38,276 nucleotides of DNA. Source: Gammaproteobacteria bacterium (GTDB lineage Bacteria; Pseudomonadota; Gammaproteobacteria; GCA-001735895). The stretch is from positions 1-38,276 of the forward strand of contig JAAESG010000182.1 in assembly GCA_024229615.1 (NCBI GenBank). The letters are read 5' to 3'. The notes below the pieces were generated by a model that made no database searches, was not told the origin of the DNA, and saw only the letters and a list, made by a program, of their open reading frames with translations. Made by a program: the position numbers and the translations under genes. Position 1 is the stretch's first letter, and each line of letters begins with the position of its first letter. This document shows positions 1 to 8,253 of the stretch, one piece after another.

Positions 1-158
1 AGGCGGCGGTAGCCGCCGAGGCATTCGCGAAAACCTTCACCGTTTGTCCGGCCTTGAAATCTATTGAGCATTTAAATTCCGGATGCGTTTCGAAAATCCA
101 TGCTTTCGGTCTAATGTAAGTGCCATTGGCATCTAGCTTTCCATCATGGCTTCGATTT
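1..158 (-). other. Open frame at left edge, no start codon seen
   Basis: On the minus strand a frame stays open from about position 158 to the window edge and encodes a peptide containing the stretch NGTYIRPKAWIFETHPEF. An in-frame stop lies just upstream and no convincing start codon follows it. It could be a decayed gene, a gene with a rare start, or chance. I do not recognise the product. It overlaps the possible long N-terminus of the HNH gene on the other strand, so both cannot be fully coding. Confidence 0.2.
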
Positions 159-241
159 CATCGGCCCTCAGGTGGAATCGAGTGGCCCAATCCGGGTATG
201 ATGAAATTTCCCGGGAACCTGGTCACCATACTAAAATCATC

Positions 242-610
242 GTGTCGTCGGAAAAATCCACTGCCAGGCTGAATCGAGTTGTTGCTGAGGCACGCTCAGC
301 GCGTGAGACGCGCGAATCAGGTTATCGCAGCAAGGCCCTAAAAATGTACCCCTGGGTATGCGCTCGATGCGCACGTGAGTTCCACCCCGAAAACCTGCGC
401 GAATTGACGGTTCATCATCGCGATCACAACCATGACAATAACCCGCCCGACGGCAGTAACTGGGAATTGCTATGCGTTTATTGCCACGACAATGAGCATG
501 CGCGTTTCGTTGACGCGAGTCATGGCGACACCATGGTGACGCAAAAACAGGATGACGCGACCCACCAGCCCTTTGCCGACCTGGCGAACATGTTGAAGCA
601 AAAAAAGTAG
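242..610 (+). CDS. yajD: YajD-type HNH nuclease family protein
   Basis: Small HNH-fold protein of the YajD type. The body contains the conserved run YPWVCARCAREF, then LRELTVHHRDHNHDNNP, then GSNWELLCVYCHDNEHAR: two CxxC pairs framing an HH motif, the usual zinc-bound beta-beta-alpha metal nuclease core. The C-terminus NPFADL-like (QPFADLANMLKQKK) also matches the family. E. coli YajD is about 115 residues. Starting at the GTG at 242 gives 122 residues and puts the N-terminus where family members begin. An ATG at 146 would add a 32-residue extension without family resemblance or a clear ribosome-binding site. The family fold is well defined, but the cellular role of YajD is not established. 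The gene converges on malate synthase G with only 17 bp between stops and no visible terminator. Confidence 0.85.
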   Translation: MSSEKSTARLNRVVAEARSARETRESGYRSKALKMYPWVCARCAREFHPENLRELTVHHRDHNHDNNPPDGSNWELLCVYCHDNEHARFVDASHGDTMVTQKQDDATHQPFADLANMLKQKK

Positions 611-627
611 CCTGATTTAAGTGATGC

Positions 628-2796
628 CTACTCCGCGAGCGTGGCCTTCAGTTCGCGCCGACGTGAGTGCAACACGGGCTCGGTGTATCCGTTGGAGATT
701 TTACGACCGCGGAAGACAAGGTCGAGAGCAGCCTGAAACGCGATATTCTGATCGAAATCCGGCGCCATGTCGTGGTATAGCGGATCCGCCGAATTTTGCC
801 GATCGACAACCCCGGCCATTTTCTCAAATACGCGTCGAACCTGTGCTTCGTCGGTAATCCCGTGATGTAACCAATTGGCAATATGCTGACTCGAGATACG
901 CAAAGTCGCGCGGTCTTCCATCAGATCGGTATCGCTGATGTCAGGTACCTTGGAACAACCGACACCCTGGTCAATCCAGCGCACCACATACCCGAGAATC
1001 CCCTGGGCATTGTTTTCGAGTTCCCTGATGAGTTCACTTTCCTTGATGTTGCGCTGCCCGAGCAGAGGAATAGTCAGAATATCATCGAGGCTTGCGCGCA
1101 AACACTGGCTCAGTTGCTGCTGACGCATGGCCACGTTGACATGATGGTAATGCATTGCATGCAAACAGGCGGCAACCGCGGATGGTACCCAGGCCGTGTT
1201 CGCGCCGGCGCGTGGATGCGCGATTTTCTGCTCCATCATTGCCGCCATATTTACGGGCGCGGCCCACATACCCTTGCCAATCTGGCCATGCCCGGGCATA
1301 CCGGCGGCAAGCCCCACGTCGACATTCCAGTCCTCGTAGGCAAGTAACCAGGTAGAGTTTTTGATTTCATCCTTGGGGATCATCGCACCAGCCTCCATGC
1401 TGGTATGTATTTCGTCTCCAGTGCGATCGAGAAATCCGGTATTGATGAAGATGACTCGCTCGCTCGCAGCGCGAATACATTCCCTCAGGTTGACCGTGGT
1501 GCGACGCTCTTCGTCCATGATACCGATTTTCAGGGTTTTGGGCTCCAGTCCGAGCGCTTGTTCAACCCGCTCAAACAGACGAACCGCGGCTTCGACTTCT
1601 TCGGGTCCGTGAATTTTCGGTTTAACGATATTGACGCTACCGCTACGGCTGTTCTTAAACGGTCCGTTGCCCAATAGATCGTGCTTCGCCGCGAGCGCGG
1701 TCACCATGGCATCGAGAAAGGTTTCCGGAATCTCTTCACCATTGCAGGTCACTGCATCGGTGTACATATGGGTGCCGACATTACGCACCAACATCAAACT
1801 GCGCCCTGGCAAAGTGAAACAGGAACCATCCGGTGCAATAAATTCCGCATCAGGACTCAGGCTGCGCTCGATGGTTTCCTTGCCCCGCTCTACTTGTGCT
1901 GTGAGATGACCCTTCATCAAACCGAACCAGTTTCGATAGACTCTGATCTTGTCTTCCGCGTCCACTGCCGAGACAGAATCTTCGCAATCCATAATCGTGG
2001 TAACTGCAGATTCGAGATTGATGTCATAGATATTGGCCAGGTCGCCCTGCCCGATGAAATAACCTTCACCAATCAACAATTCGATATGCAGGTTATTGTG
2101 ACGCAATAAAACGGCACTTGGTTGCCCGGGTTCACCACGGAAACCGGCAAAACTTTCGCGCCATCCAAGCTCGGTTTGACTGCCATCACCCATCACCACG
2201 ACGAGTTTCCCGGAGACCACCTTGTAACGTACCGCGTAGGCATGACTGCCGGTCGCCAGGGGCACCGCCTGGTCGAGGAAATCACGCGCATAGCGGATAA
2301 CCTGCTGGCCTCTGACAGGATTATATTTGGCGGTCTTTTTACAGCCCTCGACTTCGAGCACAATATCGGTACCGTAAAGCGCATCGTAAAGACTGTACCA
2401 ACGCGCATTGGCGGCATTGAGCGCATAGCGCGCGTTATCGACTGGCACCACCAATTGTGGTCCGGCTATGCGCGCAATTTCGTCGTCGACATTTTGAGTA
2501 CTGACCTGGAATGCGTCCGATTCGGGGACCAGGTACCCGATCTCCTGCAGGAAAGCCTTGTAACTATCGGTCTGTACAGCGCCTTGATTGGCTTGATGCC
2601 ACTCGTCTATCCGGGCTTGCAACTGGTCGCGCTTGTCCAGCAAGCTTCGATTCTCTTTACCAAGATCTGCGACGATATCAGCCATGGATTGCCAAAAAGC
2701 CGAAGTCTCGACACCCGTATCGACTGCTATTTCCTCGACCAGGTCGTACAACCCTCGATCCACGCTAAGGCCGCTTACATCAACGCGCTCACTCAT
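628..2796 (-). CDS. glcB: Malate synthase G
   Basis: Cytoplasmic malate synthase G condenses glyoxylate with acetyl-CoA to give malate, the second step of the glyoxylate shunt and the entry point for glyoxylate made from glycolate or other C2 compounds. At 722 residues it matches the single-chain G isoform (E. coli GlcB 723), not the shorter A isoform. Visible signatures are the magnesium/glyoxylate region around [22 protein letters not shown], the [18 protein letters not shown] segment, and [18 protein letters not shown] near the C-terminus, where Asp628 corresponds to the E. coli catalytic base Asp631. It is transcribed divergently from the quinone oxidoreductase; a 35-bp palindrome lies in the shared upstream region and a 13-bp palindrome sits just before the start. 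No glycolate oxidase or isocitrate lyase gene is in the window. Confidence 0.97.
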   Translation of the reverse strand: MSERVDVSGLSVDRGLYDLVEEIAVDTGVETSAFWQSMADIVADLGKENRSLLDKRDQLQARIDEWHQANQGAVQTDSYKAFLQEIGYLVPESDAFQVSTQNVDDEIARIAGPQLVVPVDNARYALNAANARWYSLYDALYGTDIVLEVEGCKKTAKYNPVRGQQVIRYARDFLDQAVPLATGSHAYAVRYKVVSGKLVVVMGDGSQTELGWRESFAGFRGEPGQPSAVLLRHNNLHIELLIGEGYFIGQGDLANIYDINLESAVTTIMDCEDSVSAVDAEDKIRVYRNWFGLMKGHLTAQVERGKETIERSLSPDAEFIAPDGSCFTLPGRSLMLVRNVGTHMYTDAVTCNGEEIPETFLDAMVTALAAKHDLLGNGPFKNSRSGSVNIVKPKIHGPEEVEAAVRLFERVEQALGLEPKTLKIGIMDEERRTTVNLRECIRAASERVIFINTGFLDRTGDEIHTSMEAGAMIPKDEIKNSTWLLAYEDWNVDVGLAAGMPGHGQIGKGMWAAPVNMAAMMEQKIAHPRAGANTAWVPSAVAACLHAMHYHHVNVAMRQQQLSQCLRASLDDILTIPLLGQRNIKESELIRELENNAQGILGYVVRWIDQGVGCSKVPDISDTDLMEDRATLRISSQHIANWLHHGITDEAQVRRVFEKMAGVVDRQNSADPLYHDMAPDFDQNIAFQAALDLVFRGRKISNGYTEPVLHSRRRELKATLAE

Positions 2797-2813
2797 AAAT
2801 TTGATTCCGAATT

Positions 2814-2826
2814 CTTATATTATAAG
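2814..2826. promoter_or_regulatory. Short palindrome upstream of malate synthase G
   Basis: Perfect 6-bp inverted repeat CTTATA-T-TATAAG, 18-30 bp upstream of the glcB start codon. On the minus strand it contains TATAAT, so it may be a -10 element, an operator, or both. No clear -35 element was found. Confidence 0.3.
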
Positions 2827-3038
2827 GAAGCTCTGCCTAAATCCTCCTGACCTGGCAGGGCCCGAAAAGCGTAAAATTCGATTTCACGTTTCTCTTCACT
2901 ATTAAACGTCAGAAGACGCCGAATCGCCGAGTATATCTCGCTGCAGGGACAAAACTAGGGGCTGATCGACAATATTGAGAATTTGAATAGATAACTTTAA
3001 TCACAAGGTGGCGCTTATCACCGCTATGCTTATAAACA

Positions 3039-3073
3039 ATTTCATTCTGGCATATTGTATACCAGAATGAAAT
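3039..3073. promoter_or_regulatory. 35-bp palindrome, candidate GntR-type operator
   Basis: Arms of 16 bp (ATTTCATTCTGGCATA and TATACCAGAATGAAAT) around a TTG centre, with one mismatched pair. The core TGGCATA-N3-TATACCA matches the palindromes upstream of tctC (19480-19500) and sucC (21633-21649). It lies 243 bp upstream of glcB and 145 bp upstream of the quinone oxidoreductase, which are divergent, so it could serve either. The link to the FCD-GntR regulator at 15436-16131 is inference. Confidence 0.55.
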
Positions 3074-3217
3074 AACCTTAATCGAGACTTGAGGAAGCCC
3101 TGAAACCGGCGATTGAATGACGACCCGGAAGGCAACAACAGATCGATACCGATTGGATAAAGCCGGGCAATCATATATCGTAGCCGCCTTATCCAGACTG
3201 ACAAAGCAGGAAACCGA

Positions 3218-4204
3218 ATGAAAGCGATTACGCTACGTGAATTTGGCGGCCCCGAGATGATGCAATATAGCGAGGTCGAGATGCCAGTGCCCGGGGATGG
3301 GCAGATTTTAATCAAAGTTATCAATTCGTCGGTCAATCGTCCCGACGTGATCCAACGCCAGGGCAACTACCCTCCTCCCCCCGGCGATTCCGAGATCCTC
3401 GGCCTGGAAGTCGCCGGCGTGGTCGAATCCATGGGTGCCAACACCAGCCGTTTTCAAACCGGCGATCGAGTAGTGGCACTGGTCGGTGGCGGTGGTTACG
3501 CCCAATACGCTCTTGCCCTGCAGGATCACTGCATGTCAATTCCGCAATCGGTCAGCTTTGAACAGGCTGCATGCATCTGCGAAACCTATATCACTGCCTA
3601 TCTGAACCTTTTTATACTGGGCGAACTGCAGGGTAAGAAATCGGTTTTGATTCATGGCGGCGGCGGTGGCGTCGCCACAGCGGCAATCCAGCTCTGCAAA
3701 ACCCTGAGCCCTGAAACCGAGGTAATAGCGACTGCATCGAGCAACAAGCTGGATCGGGTCAGGTCACAGGGTGCGGATCACGTCATCGATTACCGTGAGC
3801 AAAATTTCGCCGATGAAATTCGCCAGATCACCGCGAAACGCGGCGTCGATATCATTCTCGATCACATTGGTGCGAAGTACCTCGAACCAAACATGAAGTC
3901 ACTTGCACTGGCGGGGACATTGATGCTAATTGGTGTCATGGGTGGCATCAAGGCTGAACTGAACCTGGCGACGATGATGGTCAAACGCCAGCGTATCATC
4001 GGCTCGGTGCTGCGTTCACGACCCATACACGAAAAAGCCGCGATCATCGATCAATTTGAATCCAGCGTCATGCCGCTATTTGCATCGGCTAAGATCGAAC
4101 CCCTGATCGACGCCCGTTTCCCATTGAAAGATGCGGCGCAGGCCCACGAACTGATGGAACGTGGTGGCCATTTCGGCAAAATTATTCTGTCAAATCAAGA
4201 CTAA
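3218..4204 (+). CDS. NAD(P)H quinone oxidoreductase, PIG3/QOR type
   Basis: Zinc-independent medium-chain dehydrogenase/reductase of 328 residues, the usual length for the quinone oxidoreductase (PIG3/TP53I3) branch. The N-terminus MKAITLREFGGPEMMQY and the segment NRPDVIQRQGNYPPPPG are typical of this group. The nucleotide-binding loop is HGGGGGVATAAIQL at about residue 145, a slightly unusual all-glycine version of the family GGxxGVG loop. The C-terminal AHELMERGGHFGKIIL is also standard. Members reduce quinones or enoyl compounds with NADPH; the substrate here cannot be read from sequence. The gene lies downstream of the 35-bp palindrome and is followed after 15 bp by a short SucC/MtkA-like remnant, suggesting that a longer operon once existed here. 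Confidence 0.85.
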   Translation: MKAITLREFGGPEMMQYSEVEMPVPGDGQILIKVINSSVNRPDVIQRQGNYPPPPGDSEILGLEVAGVVESMGANTSRFQTGDRVVALVGGGGYAQYALALQDHCMSIPQSVSFEQAACICETYITAYLNLFILGELQGKKSVLIHGGGGGVATAAIQLCKTLSPETEVIATASSNKLDRVRSQGADHVIDYREQNFADEIRQITAKRGVDIILDHIGAKYLEPNMKSLALAGTLMLIGVMGGIKAELNLATMMVKRQRIIGSVLRSRPIHEKAAIIDQFESSVMPLFASAKIEPLIDARFPLKDAAQAHELMERGGHFGKIILSNQD

Positions 4205-4219
4205 CTCTGGATCGGTGTC

Positions 4220-4270
4220 ATGTGCATACACGAATATCAGGCCAAACAAATACTCCAGAAGATGAAATGA
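4220..4270 (+). pseudogene. Remnant of a SucC/MtkA-like CoA-ligase beta subunit
   Basis: Immediately after the quinone oxidoreductase an ATG opens the peptide MCIHEYQAKQILQKMK, then a stop. This is the conserved N-terminus of ATP-grasp CoA ligase beta subunits (SucC, malate thiokinase MtkA), which begin with IHEYQAK or IHEYQGK. Nothing downstream continues the protein in any frame I could follow. It differs from the intact SucC at 20438-21604, which begins [12 protein letters not shown], so it seems to derive from a separate paralogue. I read it as the stub of a deleted gene. Confidence 0.5.
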
Positions 4271-4395
4271 CATCGCTTTGCCTAGTTCGTTGCTTATTTG
4301 GTTCGGGACGTCCGGATGAAATGGAAAATGAATTTAGAAGATATGTAGCCTGAATATTTCACCGGTCGGTCTCGACTTGTCGTAATCCATTGAAT

Positions 4396-4542
4396 ATGAA
4401 AGATTCATCGATTGTTTTTATGCCAGGTGAGACTGTGCAATTTGTAACCGCCCTGAGCCTTATCCCGGCTAGAGGTGGGCAAATTGATCGCTTCAAAACC
4501 TTTACTGAAGAAAATGGTGCGAAAATAGATGATTTCACATAA
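4396..4542 (+). other. 48-codon open frame of unknown status
   Basis: An ATG-initiated frame encodes a 48-residue peptide beginning MKDSSIVFMPGETVQF and ending GAKIDDFT. I do not recognise it and no clear ribosome-binding site precedes it. It lies in the AT-richer stretch between the SucC-like remnant and the toxin-antitoxin pair and may be another gene fragment or chance. Confidence 0.2.
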
Positions 4543-4554
4543 GTGCATGTAGTC

Positions 4555-4575
4555 CGACGCGGCAGAGCCGCGTCG
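4555..4575. repeat. Perfect GC-rich hairpin
   Basis: Arms CGACGCGGC and GCCGCGTCG pair perfectly over 9 bp around an AGA triloop. There is no T-run on either side, so it is not a standard intrinsic terminator. It is the only strongly GC-rich patch in the 500-bp gap between 4205 and 4710; otherwise that gap holds the SucC-like remnant, one small open frame and the toxin-antitoxin promoter. Confidence 0.45.
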
Positions 4576-4640
4576 CTGATGCGAGGTATTATGAATTTGA
4601 TCAAATATTTACTTTTTTGGGCTAGATATTGAAATAATAC

Positions 4641-4680
4641 TTGAATAGTCTATAAAAAGGGCCATATATAGATCTATAAT
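4641..4680 (+). promoter_or_regulatory. Putative promoter and operator of the StbDE pair
   Basis: TTGAAT at 4641-4646 and TATATA at 4665-4670 (18-bp spacing) form a plausible sigma-70 promoter; TATAAT also occurs at 4675-4680. A perfect 12-bp palindrome TATAGATCTATA (4667-4678) overlaps it, and a second AGATCT follows at 4682-4687. Antitoxins of this kind usually repress their own operon, so this is the likely autoregulatory site (inference). Confidence 0.4.
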
Positions 4681-4710
4681 CAGATCTTTGATAGAATTAT
4701 TGGAGCTATT

Positions 4711-4971
4711 ATGAGCACCGTATCAAGAATAATGGCAAGTATGTCTACCAGCATAACTGACTTTAAAGCGAACCCTAACGCTGTAATTGAACAATCAGAA
4801 GGGGAAGCTATTGCTGTTTTGAAAAGTAACGAACCATATTTTTACGCTGTTCCCCCTGAATTATACGAATCTATGTTTGAGGCAATGGAAGACCTTGCTT
4901 TGTTAATGCAGGCAAATGCTCGAATGAACGATGGAAAAGAGCCCATAGAAGTAAGTTTGGATGACCTATAG
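4711..4971 (+). CDS. stbD: Type II antitoxin, StbD/RelB (Phd/YefM-like)
   Basis: 86-residue antitoxin. The N-terminal half carries the DNA-binding and dimerisation signature of this group: MASMSTSITDFKANPNAVIE followed by GEAIAVLKSNEPYFYAVPPELYE. The C-terminal tail ending EVSLDDL is the segment expected to wrap the toxin. It matches the StbD antitoxins known from plasmid stability loci. Family members neutralise a RelE-fold toxin and repress their own promoter; a palindrome overlaps the promoter upstream. GGAG lies at a suitable distance before the ATG. The reading frame overlaps the toxin start by 11 bp, so translation is probably coupled. Codon use is visibly more AT-rich than in the surrounding metabolic genes, consistent with horizontal acquisition. 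Confidence 0.88.
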   Translation: MSTVSRIMASMSTSITDFKANPNAVIEQSEGEAIAVLKSNEPYFYAVPPELYESMFEAMEDLALLMQANARMNDGKEPIEVSLDDL

Positions 4972-5257
4972 ATTAAAATTTCATCCAGACGCACTAGACG
5001 AGTGGAACTGCCTTTCGGCTACAGATAAAAACTACTTCAAGAAGAAGTTAGAACAACGACTAGAAAATCCTCATATACCGGGATCGAGGCTTTCTGGTGG
5101 CTACAGCCTATACAAAATAAAAAGAAAACGACCTCCTCTTCGCCTAACTTACCACGCCAACGACCGGGATCTAATTGTCACTGCACTTAGCGTGGGCAAA
5201 CGGGATGGTGACGTCTATACAGAAATGATAAAACGATATGAAGAAGAAAACCCTTAG
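4961..5257 (+). CDS. stbE: Type II toxin, StbE/RelE family
   Basis: 98-residue RelE-superfamily toxin. The opening MTYRLKFHPDALDEWNCL, the segment KKKLEQRLENPHIPGSRLSGG and the strand YKIKRKRPPLRLTYHANDRDLIVTALSVGKRDGDVY follow the StbE/RelE pattern, including the basic surface and the conserved arginine (PPLRLTY) expected in the active site. RelE toxins are ribosome-dependent mRNA endonucleases. The gene overlaps the antitoxin by 11 bp. No disruption is visible and the pair looks intact. It sits at the end of an AT-rich island between two metabolic regions. Confidence 0.88.
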   Translation: MTYRLKFHPDALDEWNCLSATDKNYFKKKLEQRLENPHIPGSRLSGGYSLYKIKRKRPPLRLTYHANDRDLIVTALSVGKRDGDVYTEMIKRYEEENP

Positions 5258-5403
5258 TATCAAGTTCGAAGTGCAACAAAGCCAGTAATTGTGAAGCCGC
5301 TTTTGCTGCTGAGCGCAGCGCCAGGAGCCGGTCTACAAAATGACAGGAGTTCGGTCTCGTATAATTTCGCTGAATTTCCGATGGTGCGAAAGTCGGTTGC
5401 TTC

Positions 5404-5467
5404 GGGATCTTGCAATCATCAGGTTTTAACAAGATCCCCGCTTTCGCGGCCCCCAACGTGCGTTGGG
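5404..5467. repeat. Cluster of three hairpins between convergent genes
   Basis: Three inverted repeats lie end to end: GGGATCTTG/CAAGATCCC (5404-5412 and 5430-5438, 17-nt loop), CCGC/GCGG (5438-5449), and CCCAACG/CGTTGGG (5452-5467, 2-nt loop). They lie between the stops of stbE (plus) and fdsA (minus). No U-run follows on either strand, so factor-independent termination is uncertain. They may shield the 3' ends of both transcripts. Confidence 0.4.
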
Positions 5468-5511
5468 TTAACGTTTCGGGATGACGTCTAATGTTTGTGC
5501 GGGAATGGGAC

Positions 5512-8253
5512 TCAGGCAGCTTCGAGTTTGATCGCGCAATACTTGAACTCCGGGATCTTGCCAAAAGGATCGAGCGCCTCATTGGTCAACAGGTTTGCTG
5601 CTGCCTCGTGATAACAGAACGGAATAAACACTTCACCCTTCTTCAATGCGGAATCGGGGCGCGCGTAAGCGCGCAGTTCACCGCGGCGTGACCTGGCAAT
5701 AATTTCGGCACCGGCTTCGACACCCATCGCTTCCAGGTCGTGCAGGTTGACATAGACGACCGGCACCGGTTCGATCGCATCGAGCACTTGTGTGCGCCGG
5801 GTCATCGAGCCGGTATGCCAGTGTTCCAGCTGACGCCCGGTGATCAATATCAACGGATATTCTTCATCGGGCTGTTCATCGGCCGGAATCGACTTCGCCG
5901 CAACCAGCCTGGCCCTGCCATCGGCGGTTGGAAATTGCTCGACGAACACCACGCTCTGACCCGGATCGCTTTCATCCTTACAGGGATGAGTCACCGATGA
6001 GTTTTGTTGGAGTCGCTCCCAGGTAATACCGGCAATGCTCGGCATCGCGCTGCGCATTTCATCGTAAACCTCGGAGACGTGGGTGTAGTTCCAGTCCAGT
6101 CCCAAACCCTTTCCGATATCGCGAATAATCCACAGATCCTGGCGTGCCTCGCCGGGCAGAGGTACCGCGGCTTTACCCAGTTGCACGCGCCGATCGGTGT
6201 TCGACACAGTGCCATCTTTCTCGGCCCAGCCCGATGCCGGCAGCACCACGTCGGCGAAGGCCGTGGTTTCGGTGAGAAACATATCCTGCACTACGAGGTG
6301 GTCGAGGGCCGCCAGCGCGGCCCGCGCGTGATTCAGATTCGGGTCTGACATGGCCGGGTTTTCACCCATGATATACATGCCCTTGATGTCGCCATCGAGA
6401 ATGCTGTGCATGATTTCGATCACGGTAAGTCCTGCTTTCTTGTCAAGCTCGGTATCCCAGTATTCACTAAAGAATGCATTTGCCTGCGGGTTATCAACAC
6501 GACGGTAGTCCGGAAACATCATCGGTATCAAGCCGGCGTCGGAAGCACCCTGCACGTTGTTCTGCCCGCGCAGCGGGTGCAAACCGGTGCCGGGACGACC
6601 AATCTGCCCGGTGATCATCGACAACGCGATCAGGCAGCGCGAATTGTCGGTGCCGTGGATATGCTGCGATACGCCCATGCCCCAGAAAATCATCGATCCC
6701 TTCGAGGTCGCGAATAATCTTGCCACTTCGCGCACCCTATCGGCATCGATACCGGTGACCGGCGCCATTTTCTCGGGACTGAAGCTGGCGACATTCGCCT
6801 TCAATTCTTCAAAACCGGTAGTACGCTCGGCGATAAACTTGTCATCGGTCAAACCCTCATCGACGATCACGTGCAAAATTGAATTCAACAGCGATACATC
6901 GGTCGACGGGTTGAACTGTAGAAAGTGCGTTGCATGACGCGCGATATCGGTCTTGCGCGGATCCAGTAGAATCAGTTTCTTGCCGTCCTTGATCGCATTC
7001 TTCATGAAGGTTGCGGCGACCGGATGATTGGTGGTTGGGTTGGATCCAGTCACCAGGAAAACCTCAGCGTGTTTAACATCTTCAACCGGGTTGGAAACCG
7101 CGCCCGAGCCAATACCTTCCAATAGCGCTGCGACACTGGAAGCGTGGCAGAGACGGGTACAGTGATCGACGTTGTTGGTACCAAAACCAGTGCGCACCAG
7201 TTTCTGGAATAAGTAAGCTTCTTCATTGCTGCCCTTGGCCGAACCAAAACCGGCCAGCCCGGCACCGCCGAGTTCACGCTTGATCTGATTTAGCCCACCA
7301 CAGGCGAGATCCATCGCTTCTCCCCAGCTGGCTTCGCGGAACATCTTCGATGGATCGCTCGGATCGAAGTGTTCGTTCAAACCCTTGGACACACCCTCCT
7401 TTCGAATCAGCGGCTTCAACAAGCGCTGTGGATGGTTGACATAGTCGAATCCGTAGCGGCCTTTAACGCACAGGCGACTTAAATTGGCCGGGCCTTCTCG
7501 ACCCTCGACACGAAAAATCTTGTCGTCTTTGACGTGGTAAGTCAGCAGACAACCGACACCACAATAGGGACAGACCGAATCGACTTTACGCTCGGTTTCC
7601 ACCTGGTGCGCACCACTCGCATTAGTCAGCGCCCCGGTCGGACAGGTGGCCACACATTCGCCGCAAGCCACACAGGAGGACTCACCCATAGGATCATTGA
7701 TGTCGAATACGATTTCGACGTGATGACCGCGCCGCGCGAGGCCAATGACATCGTTAACCTGGGTTTCGCGACAGGCGCGCAGACAACGCGTACATTGGAT
7801 GCAGGCATCCATGTTCACCGTGATCGCATGGTGCGACAAATCCGCTGCGGGCTGTTGGCGGGGTATGAATCTCGGCTTGCTAACATCGAGCTTGTCCGAC
7901 CAGTAATTGAGTTCATTATCGAGCGTATAGATTTGCTCCGGCATATCGGACAGCAGCAGCTCAAGCACCAGTTTCTGTGACTTTTGCGCACGCGGGTTGT
8001 TGGACTTGACAATCATACCCGGGGTCGGACTACGGCAGCAGCTCGGCGCTAGAACGCGTTCACCGTCGATCTCGACCACGCAGGCACGACAGTTACCATC
8101 GGCACGCAGCCCGTCCGTGTAGCACAGGCGAGGGATCTCGGTACCGGTACGCTGCGCCGCCTGCAGGATAGTTTCACCCGGCAAGGCCTCAACCGATTCA
8201 CCATTCAGCGTGAATTCGATCGTTTCAAATATTGAATCGAGGTTAGCAGCCAT
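5512..8253 (-). CDS. fdsA: NAD-dependent formate dehydrogenase, alpha subunit
   Basis: 913-residue molybdopterin (Mo/W-bis-MGD) catalytic subunit of a soluble NAD-dependent formate dehydrogenase, oxidising formate to CO2. Domains in order: a [2Fe-2S] ferredoxin domain (Cys44, 55, 58, 72); a His-Cys ferredoxin-like region; two [4Fe-4S] sites (Cys151/154/157/161 and Cys194/197/200/204); a [4Fe-4S] site before the molybdopterin domain (Cys228/231/235/262); then the catalytic domain. The active-site segment CTRLCHASSVAAL places Cys369 where some homologues carry selenocysteine, so this is the cysteine form. TAATG joins it to the upstream gene: the stop and this start share one base, implying translational coupling, with GAGGAG upstream. 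No fdhD/fdsC-type chaperone or fdsD gene follows; these must lie elsewhere if needed. In context it probably removes formate made by the formyl-CoA module. Confidence 0.95.
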   Translation of the reverse strand: MAANLDSIFETIEFTLNGESVEALPGETILQAAQRTGTEIPRLCYTDGLRADGNCRACVVEIDGERVLAPSCCRSPTPGMIVKSNNPRAQKSQKLVLELLLSDMPEQIYTLDNELNYWSDKLDVSKPRFIPRQQPAADLSHHAITVNMDACIQCTRCLRACRETQVNDVIGLARRGHHVEIVFDINDPMGESSCVACGECVATCPTGALTNASGAHQVETERKVDSVCPYCGVGCLLTYHVKDDKIFRVEGREGPANLSRLCVKGRYGFDYVNHPQRLLKPLIRKEGVSKGLNEHFDPSDPSKMFREASWGEAMDLACGGLNQIKRELGGAGLAGFGSAKGSNEEAYLFQKLVRTGFGTNNVDHCTRLCHASSVAALLEGIGSGAVSNPVEDVKHAEVFLVTGSNPTTNHPVAATFMKNAIKDGKKLILLDPRKTDIARHATHFLQFNPSTDVSLLNSILHVIVDEGLTDDKFIAERTTGFEELKANVASFSPEKMAPVTGIDADRVREVARLFATSKGSMIFWGMGVSQHIHGTDNSRCLIALSMITGQIGRPGTGLHPLRGQNNVQGASDAGLIPMMFPDYRRVDNPQANAFFSEYWDTELDKKAGLTVIEIMHSILDGDIKGMYIMGENPAMSDPNLNHARAALAALDHLVVQDMFLTETTAFADVVLPASGWAEKDGTVSNTDRRVQLGKAAVPLPGEARQDLWIIRDIGKGLGLDWNYTHVSEVYDEMRSAMPSIAGITWERLQQNSSVTHPCKDESDPGQSVVFVEQFPTADGRARLVAAKSIPADEQPDEEYPLILITGRQLEHWHTGSMTRRTQVLDAIEPVPVVYVNLHDLEAMGVEAGAEIIARSRRGELRAYARPDSALKKGEVFIPFCYHEAAANLLTNEALDPFGKIPEFKYCAIKLEAA

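Noticed and set aside
2122-2850. 242-codon plus-strand frame antisense to malate synthase G
   Set aside because: It lies opposite a clear glcB; the peptide has no recognisable domain and its length is explained by codon bias of the real gene.
4359-4604. 81-codon minus-strand frame in the AT-rich gap
   Set aside because: No domain, no ribosome-binding site, and it spans the GC-rich hairpin and the small plus-strand frame.
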